NCBI GenBank assembly: GCA_025331445.1
Contig: JAIWNE010000013.1
Location: 62,001 to 126,000 of the forward strand
DNA: 64,000 bases
From: Blakeslea trispora
Taxonomy: Eukaryota; Mucoromycota; Mucoromycetes; Mucorales; Choanephoraceae
Reading direction: 5' to 3'
The notes under the pieces are model-generated. The model worked only from the letters and a program-made list of their open reading frames with translations. It was not told where the DNA came from and did not search any database. Both the position numbers and the translations under genes were made by a program. Positions 46,083 to 56,192 of the stretch are shown piece by piece. How positions within the stretch are numbered: the stretch's first letter is position 1; each line of letters opens with the position of its first letter.

Positions 46083-47794
46083 ATGATTAGAACTCTTTTA
46101 CGTACAACTAGAAATACAGGTTATGTTCAATTAAACCGTACAACTCGATTTGCTTCAACTACAGGTAAGAAGAATAAGAGGGAGAGGTTTGGAAGATGTT
46201 GATAGTAACAAGGGAATCACAGCAAAAAAGGTGTTGACGATTGAAACAATGCATCCTTTGGTCAGAAATGCTGAATATGCTGTTCGTGGTGCTTTACCTA
46301 TTCGTGCTGAAGCTTTGAGTCAGGTAAAGATGACAGGAAAGGGGTAAGAGGCTGATGAAACTGATCGATTTTCTTCTTATTAGCAACTTAAAAAGGATCC
46401 TTCAAAATTGAACTTTGAAAGAGTTGTGTTTTGTAACATTGGTAATCCTCAACAATTAAATCAAAAACCTATTACATTCTTTAGACAAGTAAGAGACTAC
46501 ATCTCATCTATAAAATAATCTGTTCAACTCATGGCATCTCCGATAGGTTGCTTCTCTCTGTGAAAATCCCGAATTACTTAAATCGGAAAACAGAGCACTT
46601 GTATCTAAACTCTATCCTGCTGATGCCATTGCTCGTGCCGAACTTTTATTGAAACACATTGGCAGTATTGGTGCTTATTCTCATTCCAAGGGTATCACTC
46701 ATATTCGTGAAAATGTAGCTAAATTTATCGAACGTCGTGATGGTTACGCAGCCAATCCAGATCATATCTTTTTGACACAAGGTGCCTCGGAAGGTGTTCA
46801 AAAAGTTATCCAACTCTTGACTCAAAACAACACATCTGGTGTCATGATCCCTATCCCTCAATACCCCTTGTACTCTGCTACCTTGGCTCTGGTAGATGCT
46901 GCACCTGTTCCATATTACTTGAACGAATCTCAGGATTGGGGATTGAAGGTAGATGATCTTAAGAAATCTGTTGAAAAGGCTCGCAAGGAAGGTGTAGATG
47001 TACGTGCCCTTGTCATTATCAACCCTGGTAATCCTACTGGTCAATGCCTTTCAGAAGACAATATTCGCGAAATCATTCAGTTCTGTCACGAAGAACACAT
47101 CATCTTGTTGGCTGATGAAGTCTACCAGACCAACATCTATCAACCTGAACGTCGTCCTTTCCATTCTTTCAAGAAAGTCTTGATGTCCATGGGCAGTGAA
47201 TATGCTAACCAAGAACTCTTTTCTTTCCATTCTACCTCAAAGGGTATGATTGGTGAATGTGGTCGTCGTGGTGGTTACTTTGAATGTGTCAATATTGATC
47301 CTGAAATTTTGGAACAAGTCTACAAGATCTCTTCTATTTCCTTGTGTCCTAATGTACACGGTCAAATCATGGTTGACTTGATGACCAATCCCCCTGTGGA
47401 AGGGGATGAATCTTATCCTCAATACAAGGAAGAAGTAGACTCCATCTTTGAGTCTCTTCGTCGTAGAGCTACTAAGCTTGCTAAATGTTTCAACAGTCTA
47501 GAGGATGTGACTTGTAACGAAGCAGAGGGTGCCATGTATCTCTTCCCTCGTATTCGCTTACCTACCAAGGCCATTGAGGCTGCCAAGGAGGCTGGTGTGG
47601 CTCCTGATGCTTTCTATGCCTTAAACATGTTGGATGCTACTGGTGTCTGTGTTATCCCTGGTTCAGGCTTTGGTCAAGAAGAAGGCACTTTCCACTTTAG
47701 ATCTACCTTCCTTCCTGAAGAGCATCTCTTTGACAAGTTTTGTGGAAGCCTGGAAAAGTTCCATCAAGATTTTTTGAACAAATATAGAGATTAA
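46083..47794 (+). CDS. Alanine aminotransferase, mitochondrial
   Basis: Four exons (46083-46164, 46223-46323, 46384-46488, 46547-47794) give 511 residues. Exon 1 is a mitochondrial presequence rich in Arg and Thr (MIRTLLRTTRNTGYV). The class I/II aminotransferase fold follows: FCNIGNPQQLNQKPITFFRQ, SIGAYSHSKGI, QGASEGVQKVI, INPGNPTGQCLS, ADEVYQTNIY, and the PLP-binding Lys in SFHSTSKGMIGECGRRGGY; the C-terminal PGSGFGQ and Arg of FHFRST bind the substrate carboxylate. It interconverts alanine plus 2-oxoglutarate with pyruvate plus glutamate. All PLP and substrate residues are present. Confidence 0.96.
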
Positions 47795-48440
47795 GTTTAC
47801 CCCCGATTGTATTTAGATAAAATAAAGAGTTATTTATGTCATTTGTGGGGCCCCACTTTTTTTATTATTTTAAAAATGGTAGCACCAAAAATATAATTCA
47901 TATTGCTATTGCAAGCAAAACTCTAGCAAAATGGGATTTAAGGGGAAGGGGTTATCATAGCAGTAGACAGGTGTAGTTGATCATCAAAGTGACAGCCATA
48001 TTGCTTTTTTTTTTATCTCTCTTGTCTTTGTTATCTTATCTTGTGTTTCAATGGATTAGAAAATCCGAGTGTTACACAACGTCTAAACTTCAGATTAAGT
48101 TTGTGCCAATCAAGCTAGTGAATTCTGATATTGTACTTCCAGGATACGGTGGAAGAGTGTAAAAACCTGGAAGCTGTAAATGGAAAGACATCCAATGCTC
48201 AATATTCATTACCAGTTGCTTTCTTTTCTTGTGTCTTCTCTCTTTGTACGTACCGTTCTATCCTTTGATGCAAGTAGTTTTCTACTTGATATTTAAACCC
48301 CCAAATATTGAAGATTGTTTCAAGTTTTCTTTTTCAGATATTTTTGTATTAGAGGGATCGAATCCATGACCTAGGAACAAATAAAAATACTTTTTTTTTT
48401 ATTATGAATCTTTAAGGATTTTGACCTTTCGGTGAGAAAA
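47795..48440. other. Intergenic between alanine aminotransferase and the transposon relic
   Basis: About 650 bp. A short GGGATCGAATCC-like sequence at 48353-48364 recalls a tRNA B box, but no tRNA can be folded around it. No terminal inverted repeat for the neighbouring transposase could be matched by eye. Confidence 0.4.
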
Positions 48441-49860
48441 TTATCTTTTTTCAACAAACCCTTTGACATTTGCTGCCACTTCTCTCACGCGTTCTTGTTT
48501 GCTGTATGCATCTATATAGTTCATACAACGCTGGAAATATCTTCGGATTTGAGTGATATTTCCAGCTTTGTTCAAGAACTCGGGAACGTTCTTTTCTAAT
48601 GACTTAAATGTGTAATCACATCTAAGCCGGGCTTCTCTTTTAGCCATACCCCAGTGCATTTCAATCCAATTGCATTCACAATGGTACTTGGGTTATAGCT
48701 CGAAGATATGGCCAGCATCTTCTTCAGCTTGTTGCAAGGCAGTTTTTTGAGCAATAAAGTCAGGTCTGCTACCCAAGAAGTGGGTGGCACAGCACATGGC
48801 CTTCTCGCCAGGGGAGTCTTGTCCACACCGAAGTTTCCACTGCTTGCCTTGGAGATCACAAAGCCATTGGCCTCTTTCTTCAAGGATTCTTTTAATATCT
48901 AACAATAGCAGTTTGTTAGTTGTGTAATTATAGCTAATCAGAGTTATTTACCCTTGAAGTGTCTGCCTTTTTTTTTTATTTTGAGGCGGCTTAGTAAGTC
49001 ATCAGAGCAGATTTACTTCTCATGAAAGAACGACTGGTGAAGAAACTGACCATTTTAGAGCTTAATAGTTGTGTCTTTAAACTGATGTTTTTCAGACAGA
49101 GACCATGGTTCCTCACCGAGTGTCATCCGGCTTGCAACCAATGCGTCATCACTGTATACCCCATGGCTTGAACTATTGTCAAAGAGGAATACAGCTCGAC
49201 AGTCAGGAGGCAAGCTTTCAAACAACCCAGTGACATGGTCCTTAATTTGGGCAACCATCTCTGCTCTCGCCAGCTTTAGACAGCCTAAGATAGGTCCATC
49301 CCTGGATCCTCATCGTTCCATGACAGGGACACTGAAACTCACTTACCATGATGGAACAACCAGGCCCTTTCTTTCGAATGAAAGACTCATACTCCAAACT
49401 CCAGATGTCTTCCTTCCCATCATTTGCATAGAAGGTCGACTCGTCACGGGTCACAAAGACAATCTTTTCTTCACCGTCATTCAAAACAGGTTCCGAGATT
49501 CTCTCTTGACCCTCAACTTTGTAGAAGTCAGATCTACGCATGTAATCCATCATGCGAGCAGACCACTCCTTTCAGTATGCCACAACATCCTCTCGCTTAT
49601 GGCCGTCAAAGAACATGTCTTTCTTCTGCTTGCCATAGGTGTATCCCACTCATGTGAATTCTTGCTGATGGCTGAAATGCTTACCAAGCCGGCAATACAT
49701 AGGCAATAGGGAACAACTTTCTCATCAATGCATCTCTTGATGTCCACAAGAGAACGCTCGGCAGACTTGGCTTGCTGGATGTACTCCAGAACCTTTGATT
49801 TGATGCCGTCAAACTCAAGAACGACTCTTTCTTGGCATTGATACCTTGTCCCAACTAACT
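48441..49860 (-). pseudogene. Degenerate DDE-superfamily transposase
   Basis: Minus-strand fragments in order resemble the DDE endonuclease-type transposases common in fungal genomes: VTRDESTFYANDG (first catalytic Asp region), CSIMVSEF, FLFDNSSSHGVYSDDAL (second Asp), a distal ILEERGQW segment, and YHCECNWIEMHWGMAKREAR (third acidic residue), then a helical end SQIRRYFQ-like to a stop near 48441. The frame is broken: a TGA at 49572-49574 interrupts GHKREDVVAY, the frame shifts one base upstream near 49645, and further stops fall between 48960 and 49060. It is therefore inactive. The exact superfamily (Tc1/mariner-like versus others) is not resolved here. Confidence 0.72.
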
Positions 49861-49896
49861 ATGCTCTTGGGCGAGATAGTTCTTGAAGCTATCAGT

Positions 49897-50505
49897 TCAG
49901 AGATATTGAGCAACCTTCTGGCTAGCTTCACCCTTCTTCTGCCCCTCTAAACAGTTTTCGAAATAATTGAAGACCGATATGGGTCTGAAAGCGTTGTAGG
50001 AGTCCAATGAGCTTCCCTCATGAATGATAATGGTCAGCTTTTCCAGAATAGATTTACTAAGATTGCTGTTTTGATATTTCCTTAATTGTGCAGTAAACAA
50101 AGGATCGTAAATATACAGTTGTGCACATTTTTAATCACAGACTGACTCATTCATTAATGAAGCTTGGGTATGATGAAGGCCTTCTTGGATCTGAAGAGAC
50201 ATCAAGTAGTTTGATCCACCATTTACGTTTCCTAATTGTAACTGCTCACATCGAATTGAGGTGAATTTAAGAGCAGGATTATACTGTCTGATATTTTCAC
50301 GATACTCAGTTCCTTCAAATTCAGTATTTGTTGAAAGGTATTGAAAATACTCTAGTGGACTCTTGACAAACTCAAGTTTAATCCTCCCATCTCTACAGCA
50401 TGACACCCAAAACTCTTCACCTTTTTTGGAGGCAATATCAGAACAGACATTTTCTCTACAATCGCCTATGTCATAAGCATAGTCAGCAATGTGATCTATA
50501 TAAAA
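49897..50505 (-). pseudogene. Unknown ORF interrupted by one stop
   Basis: A minus-strand frame is open from an acceptor-like TTATATAG near 50505 to a stop at about 49897, about 200 codons, with a single in-frame TAA at 50131-50133. The content (CSDIASKKGEEFWVSCCRDG, SIRCEQLQLGNVNGGSNYL, IYDPLFTAQLRKYQ, AFRPISVFNYFENCLEGQ) is well mixed and looks like real protein, with hydrophobic and charged residues evenly spread. I do not recognise the family. It lies directly upstream of the transposase relic on the same strand. It could be a cargo-like host gene fragment or part of a larger element. Confidence 0.45.
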
Positions 50506-51344
50506 AGATCAACTATGGAGACAAACACAAATACAAATGTATGTTAATTAGCTGCTTGTATGACATGATTAACTTGCATGTTTTTATTGATACAAAAGCA
50601 TCCATACATCCCTCTATTCTTTCCTTTTTAATGCAAGATAGCGAACAGTAATCACTGCCTATGATCTATATCAAGTTTTACTCTCTACATGCTAAGAACA
50701 GGGTTTTGGTCTTTTCTTATTGTTAAACAAAAAACCAGGGTGTTCATTAATAAAGAACAAGGCCCAGACCAATCTATACACAAAGAACAAACAAACAATC
50801 AATATATCGGCCAATAAGGACATTGATCAGTAATGTGGTCATTTATTTTATAAAAACAAAGAAAAAAAACATTCTTTTTTCCCTCTTTTTTCTTTTCTCT
50901 AATTATTATAAAAATGAATATCATATATACAAGGTACCAAGGCCGTTCTTTAGACAATGAGATATTTGCTAACAATTGCTTAGATCAATCACTACGCGCT
51001 TTTTTGCTGTCTAGATGACATGCAGAAAAGAAACTGTTTGGAAAGAAGGTATGTAGTTTATCATGATTGTTGTCGCGTATTTGTACTGATCAAGATAAGT
51101 AGGTCTTTTTTTATTTGTTCTGTTCTTAAGAAGAGGTAAGTCATCCATTAAAGAACTGGAAAGATATCTGAGGAGTAGAAGACTAAAACAATGTTCACAC
51201 TTTAGGTTTTTCCTTACTGGAGGTAAGCTATACATTACTTTTTAGAGGGATGAACAACTATCCCCCTTAAACCCCCTCTCAGGCTGGTTTAGGCTTAATT
51301 TATTTAAGTTTATTCGCGTCGATTACTGAATTCCTTTTATTTCG
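50506..51344. other. Intergenic within the accessory block
   Basis: About 840 bp, AT-rich, with no protein resemblance. A C/T-rich stretch (51258-51283) precedes the first PD-(D/E)XK-like copy. Confidence 0.4.
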
Positions 51345-51985
51345 TTTCAGCGGTAGAACTGGTGCTGGGTACATCAAGGAGACCTGAAAGCTTCACAAAT
51401 TGGCTTTTTCTTATGGCTGCTCTTCCTCTGCTTTCTCAGGAATGTCGTCAAGCAGCAGAAAGGTTTATCTCGCTGTTCGTGGCGAAGAAGGTGTTGAGTT
51501 GGCTCTTTGCGAGTTCAAAGCAGCACGCGACAACAGCGTGCTGAAAAAGCAAGAAGGTAAATGCCTTCGCTACAACCAGTGTGTCCTTGAGGCATTGAAA
51601 CAAAAAGGTCTTGAAACAAAGATCATTGCTTTCAACTGGGGAGGTAAAGTATATCGCAAAAATGGCTCTTGTTTATGTTAAGACTTAACGTCTTTTTCAA
51701 TAGGCAACAGAGGTGAGATGTTTAGTCTCAAAGAATCAAGCGGTGTATACTTAGCCAAAAGTATCAACCGACAGTTGATCTTGCCAGATGATCATCGTGT
51801 TGACGAAACCTTCGTCAACACGATGATCACATTCTGCGCTTGGAGAGTAAGTTCTTTTTCTTTGTGTTTCTTTGTGATTTCTGTTTATATTTACTAACCT
51901 ATCGATCAACTTATAGAGGCATTTGGTTACCTTGAACGAGACGGCGTTTGTTGCCAAAAAGAAAGGAGACATCTGCAGCAGTAGC
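51345..51985 (+). pseudogene. PD-(D/E)XK-like accessory family, copy 1 (C-terminal half, catalytic Asp lost)
   Basis: The fragment begins at a splice acceptor-like TTTCAG and reads KLHKLAFSYGCSSSAFSG, then RKVYLAVRGEEGVELALCEF and a Lys. In the sister copy the Tyr of KVYLAV is Asp (KVDLAV), so the D...ExK pattern of restriction-endonuclease-like folds is broken here by a GAT to TAT change (51466-51468). It goes on with a second exon, GNRGEMFSLKESSGVYLAK and DETFVNTMITFCAWR, and a third, HLVTLNETAFVAKKKG, which runs straight into the N-terminal part of copy 2. No start or N-terminal half is present for this copy. The family is multicopy in Mucorales to my knowledge; its function is unknown. 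Confidence 0.5.
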
Positions 51986-53188
51986 AGCAGAAAAAGGAAG
52001 ACCCTGGTCACTTGCTTCTCCCCCAAGTGGGAGGCCAACAAAAGAAGCAACATTGTCAACTTCTTAAATGATGATATCCTCGACGTATATAAAGCCAACG
52101 TCGATCCCTTTTTCTGGAAGACAATTGACATCGAAGAAGATGGCGTTGCTTCTGTAGGCTTTGGCGTCGAAGAAGATACACTTGCAAGATCTTCTTTGAC
52201 GCATTGACCAAGGTCAGTATTACAAAATAAATAAAAAACAATGCTAACGTTAACAAAAATAGAAAGCACGCGAAGAAGGCGTAGAAGAAGCCCAGGTGTT
52301 GTTGTCTAAAAAGAAGACAAACTTGCTGAAAGAGAAGAAAAAAGATTCTTTGGAGTTCAATTTGGCTTTGGTTGCTCAATTTATGTAAGTATTGCCTCTT
52401 ACCAACTAGATTTTTTGATTAAGAAAAAAAACTAATGATCGCGTTCTATGATAGTTTTGACAATATTGATGAATGGAAAAACAGCTGTATTGAGTCTGAA
52501 GCTGAAGTGGTGTCAAACTTGAGAATGATTCTGAATAACCTCTTCAAGAATACAAAGCTGAAAGCCATCATGTACGTACTTTTCTCTTTTTCTTTTTCTT
52601 TTTCTTTTTCTTTTTCTTTTTCTTTTTCTTTTTCTTTTTCTTTTTCTTTTTCTTTTTCTTTTTCTTTTGAACTAAACTTATCGTTTTTTTATTTCTTTTC
52701 AGAGGTGAAGCAGGTGCTGGGTATACCAAGGAGACCTGAAGGTTTCACAAATTGGCTTTTTCTTATGGCTGCTCTTCCTCTGCCTTCTCTGGAATGTCTT
52801 CGAGCAGCAAAAAATCGAAATACATTTGCGGCAGAAAGGTTGATCTTGCTGTTCGTGGCGAAGAAGGTGTTGAGTTGGCTCTTTGCGAGTTCAAAGCAGC
52901 ACGCGACAACAGCGTGCTGAAAAAGCAAGAAGGTAAATGCCTTCGCTACAACCAGTGTGTCCTTGAGGCAATGAAGCAAAAAGGTCTTAAAACAACGATC
53001 ATTGCTTTGATCGGAGAGTAAGTTCTTTTTTTTTGTTTCTTTGTGTTTCTTTGTGGTTTTTGTCTATATTTACTAACCCATCGATCAACTTATAGAGGCA
53101 TTTGGTTACCTTGAACGAGAAGGCGTTTGTTGCCAAAAAGAAAGGAGCTGCCAGTAGCGGCAGCAGCAGAAAGAACAAAGAAAAATAA
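51986..53188 (+). pseudogene. PD-(D/E)XK-like accessory family, copy 2 (nearly full length, frameshifted and deleted)
   Basis: The N-terminal part (SPKWEANKRSNIVNFLNDD, VYKANVDPFFWKTIDIEEDG) reads to GVEEDTLA and then loses frame near 52188; one base further on the frame continues as IFFDALTK. Later exons give EEGVEEAQVLLSKKKTNLL, FDNIDEWKNSCIESEAEV and then RKVDLAVRGEEGVELALCEF with a following Lys: an intact D (52842-52844) and ExK. Compared with copy 1, about 200 bp are missing after IIAL, including the GNRGEMFSL exon. The gene ends with a Ser/Lys tail and TAA at 53186-53188. An intron holds a hexanucleotide repeat. A nuclease-like fold is inferred only from the motif pattern. Confidence 0.5.
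52580..52668 (+). repeat. (TTTTTC)n hexanucleotide repeat inside an intron
   Basis: About 14 nearly perfect TTTTTC units follow a GTACGT donor and precede the acceptor TTTTCAG of the next exon of copy 2. The repeat is effectively an extended polypyrimidine tract. Confidence 0.9.
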
Positions 53189-53239
53189 AAAGCTCCTTTT
53201 TTTGCTATTTAAAGACTAAATTGTTCTGACCTAAATAAG

Positions 53240-54170
53240 ATCGTTGAGAGGTCTTCTAAAGACTAAACTGCTCCGAATATGGACAGTTCTTCAGGATGTT
53301 CCATTACTAGATCTGTCTCACTACCATCCTAACTGTCATTTTTTGACTCATATATTGAAGATTGAGCTACCTCTCTCGTTTCGAATTGTCGGTGGCAAAC
53401 TGTTTCGGGTCATGGCTAATCACACCTGCTCATTAGAACCTTTCTTTTCCCAATACCTGGCTCAATCGTCTCTGAACCTGCACAATCTCCTCCATGTTCT
53501 TGATGTCCGCCAGTCTTTGGACTTCTACGAACTCTACATCAGAGAGAATGACGACCGCTTTACATCTGCCAAAACAGCTTCGAAGGGGTTTCGCTTAGTG
53601 GTTGCTTCCCACTCGAGCCGCCAACTTCTTCTATTGTCTCAGATGATTCGAGCCTCATGGCAACGCTTTTGGGTCCTCGCACTCTTTACCATTCAAGGGA
53701 ACACAGTTTACCGTCTGACATAACAGAAGATCCCTATGCGTCTGTATCTCTCTCGTATCACTTCTCACTCTTCTGCTTGCCTTCTCTGCACTGATACCGA
53801 AGACGTTTACCACTTTTTCTTTTGCTGTTTCTCTAAATCTATTTTTGGGACCATCCCATCCGTGAATTCCTCTGGCCTGACACCACAGTTGGCACTATTT
53901 TTTTGCTGCACTTCGCACTGAACTTCTCTGACATCCGTGGACTAACCTCCAGCCGTATCGGTACCAACTACCTTCTAATCATTGCTCTCTCCGAGGTTTG
54001 GCGTACTCAATGGGGCTTTATCTTTAATGGTACTGCCTTTCATTATGCTATAGTCCTTCGCCACACCCGCTGGCTGAGTTCTACCCTGACCAAATCTACA
54101 ATCTGTTTTTTATCAGTGTGTCATCCATTTTCGGAAATTGTGTACACACATAAAAAAAAGGGGTAATATT
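53240..54170 (+). mobile_element. Non-LTR (LINE) retrotransposon 3' fragment, degenerate
   Basis: Plus-strand pieces in at least three frames resemble the region downstream of the reverse transcriptase in Mucoralean LINE ORF2 proteins. The first, 53244-53723, reads LTHILKIELPLSFRIVGG and SLEPFFSQYLAQSSLNLHNL. The second has ACLLCTDTEDVYHFFFCC, a CX2CX7HX4C zinc motif typical of LINE ORF2 C-termini. The third has SRIGTNYLLIIALSEVWRTQ and a GFIFNGTAFHYAIVLRHTRW segment. No reverse transcriptase core (FADD-type) is present, consistent with 5' truncation. It ends near an A-run at 54150-54158. Confidence 0.6.
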
Positions 54171-54261
54171 AAAAATGAAAATCTACAAGGTTTTATATAA
54201 ATAAAATAAACGTCTAAAGACATGCAACGAATAAAATAACAAAATAATAAATCAAAAACAT

Positions 54262-54928
54262 CTAGTTGTAGCCTGTGCTACCGAAGCCACCAGATCCACG
54301 TTCGGACACATCCAATGACTATCATTGAATTCATTAGAAAAAAAAATCCCCCCTTGGCTCGTTTATGGTAATGGTTTGCTTACCTCTACTTCAATAATTT
54401 CAGGCATTGAGATTTTCTCAATAATCAATTGAGCAACTCTGTCTCCACGCTTAACTAGAATCAAAACAATCATTCAATACAAGTTTTTTTTAGCACAAGA
54501 CAAAGCAATCGATCTTTACCACTATAATCTTCTGAGCTAAAGTTAAACATCAATACACCAAGAGGACCACGATAATCAGCATCAATTACACCTGCACCAG
54601 TATCTAAATGGTGCTTAGCAGCTAAGCCAGAACGAGGTGCAACACGACCATAATGACCTTCAGGGATAGCAAGAGAGATATCGGTAGGAACAACTGCTTT
54701 TCCTTTAGAAGGAATCAAGGTATCATGAGCACTAAAACGAATTTTTTAAAAGATAAGCTTTACAAAAGACAATTCATTGGTCATCTATTATTACCAGTAG
54801 AGATCATATCCAGCAGCAAGAGAAGATCCGCGAGTAGGCACTTGAGCGAATTCAGAAAGGCGCTTAATTAGAAGCTTGGAAGGGGTAGACATATCCTGAG
54901 CAATTGTAGGTGCAACAGCAGCAGACAT
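54262..54928 (-). CDS. DUT1: dUTP pyrophosphatase (trimeric dUTPase)
   Basis: Starts at ATG 54928 (MSAAVAPT) and ends at TAG 54262-54264 in about four exons. All five trimeric dUTPase motifs are visible: AAGYDLYCA, PRSGLAAKHH, GAGVIDADYRGPLGVLMFN with the catalytic Asp, GDRVAQLIIEKI and the C-terminal P-loop-like RGSGGFGSTGYN. It splits dUTP to dUMP and PPi, keeping uracil out of DNA and supplying dUMP for dTMP synthesis. No targeting sequence is obvious, so nuclear or cytosolic. The 3' end lies about 90 bp from the LINE relic. Confidence 0.96.
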
Positions 54929-55424
54929 GAGAATAATTTTTTTTTAGTTGAAAAAGAGGAGAGGAATTTGATTTTGCAAAACGCGTATAAAAAAAAATTA
55001 GACGCGTTTGTGACGGCTCAGGTGTTTATGCAAATTTCAAAAATGGAAACTGGCTTCTATTCTACATCAAAACGTCTTTGGTAAATACGCTTTTGAAGCT
55101 AGCGTATGTTGTTTTGGATATATTTTTTTCACCTTTGACTCATTTCATATTTCTACTGAAAGAATCTGGTATAATAACACTAGCAAAGTCTTTTTATAAA
55201 CAAATAAACACAAACAGATTGTAAACGCCTTCATCTATATTGAAGAAACCAAGTAAGGACCAATCATTCCTTTGATTTCTCTCTTCCCGACAGTCCAGGA
55301 ACCGTACCTTTGTTTTCTTTCACAAGAGTGCGGCTTACCTTTCTTATGCTGAGAATCAATTTTTCCTTCTATTCTTTGTATTATTTTTTTTTCCTTGCAG
55401 TCATTTTCCTTACTTCAGTTGAGC
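54929..55424. promoter_or_regulatory. Divergent intergenic region with ACGCGT-type motifs
   Basis: About 500 bp between dUTPase and the TPX2-motif gene. Two matches to ACGCGT occur close to the dUTPase start (54979-54984 and 55003-55008, on either strand the same palindrome). In yeasts this is the MCB element bound by MBF, which drives S-phase genes such as nucleotide synthesis. A role here is inference. Confidence 0.5.
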
Positions 55425-56192
55425 ATGTCTATAGACGATAAATGGGAATTTGACATGCCAAAGTTTTGGGACTTTACCAATTCTATACCACAAAAGAGAC
55501 CTAACGAAAGTTGGTTTTGTAGGTTGGTCTGTTGACCTTCTTTCGCTTTAACTCATGTACACACATTAGGTCAAAAGAACATCTCTGGACCTTCGTTTCC
55601 TGTACAAAACAAGCCAAAGAATAAGCCGAATACACAACCCCAAAAGACGACAAATCAAAGCGTATTTGATAGACTTGCTAGTGAAAACACAGTAGCTTCT
55701 ACCAGTAAACTAGCTCAACATAAACCTACATCAGATAAAGCTGAAAAACCACCTCGCTTAAAAACAACATCAGACTACACCAGCCATACTCATCCACTTT
55801 CTGGTCGAAAACGACTTCGAGAAGGAAACCGAGCTGCTCATCACTCATCAACCACTGGAGGTCTTGAAAAAGAAGACTCTCGTTTGGAAGACTCAAATAA
55901 GCGATTCAAGACACAACATGCTAATGCGCCATCAACTCTAAGCTTGGGCAGTAAAGAGCAAGGAAAGGCACGCCCTCGTAAAATATTAAAAAGAACAGTC
56001 AACACTACTGAAACTAGCGCTTCGTCGGACAATAATGACTCCACATTAGACCTTAGTACAAGACATATAGGTGAAGAGGAAAGAAAACGACTACTAGAAA
56101 TTACACTAGCCAGAGCTATCCTCGCTCGAGAAAACCTTTGGCAGAGTGTAAAGAAGGCAAAAGAAAAGGAACAGCAGGAACAATCCTTATAG
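55425..56192 (+). CDS. Small basic protein with a TPX2-like N-terminal motif
   Basis: Two exons (55425-55518, 55570-56192) encode 238 residues. The N-terminus DDKWEFDMPKFWDF followed by ESWF resembles the conserved (Y/W)EFDAPxFxDF and DxWF motifs at the N-terminus of TPX2, the spindle assembly factor that binds Aurora kinase. The rest is Ser/Lys/Thr-rich and mostly disordered, with basic clusters such as SGRKRLREG and KARPRKILKR, and ends in a charged helix (EEERKRLLEITLARAILA). No TPX2 C-terminal repeats are present. Spindle or nuclear function is only a suggestion from the short motif; the coding model itself is well supported by frame and splice sites. Confidence 0.6.
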
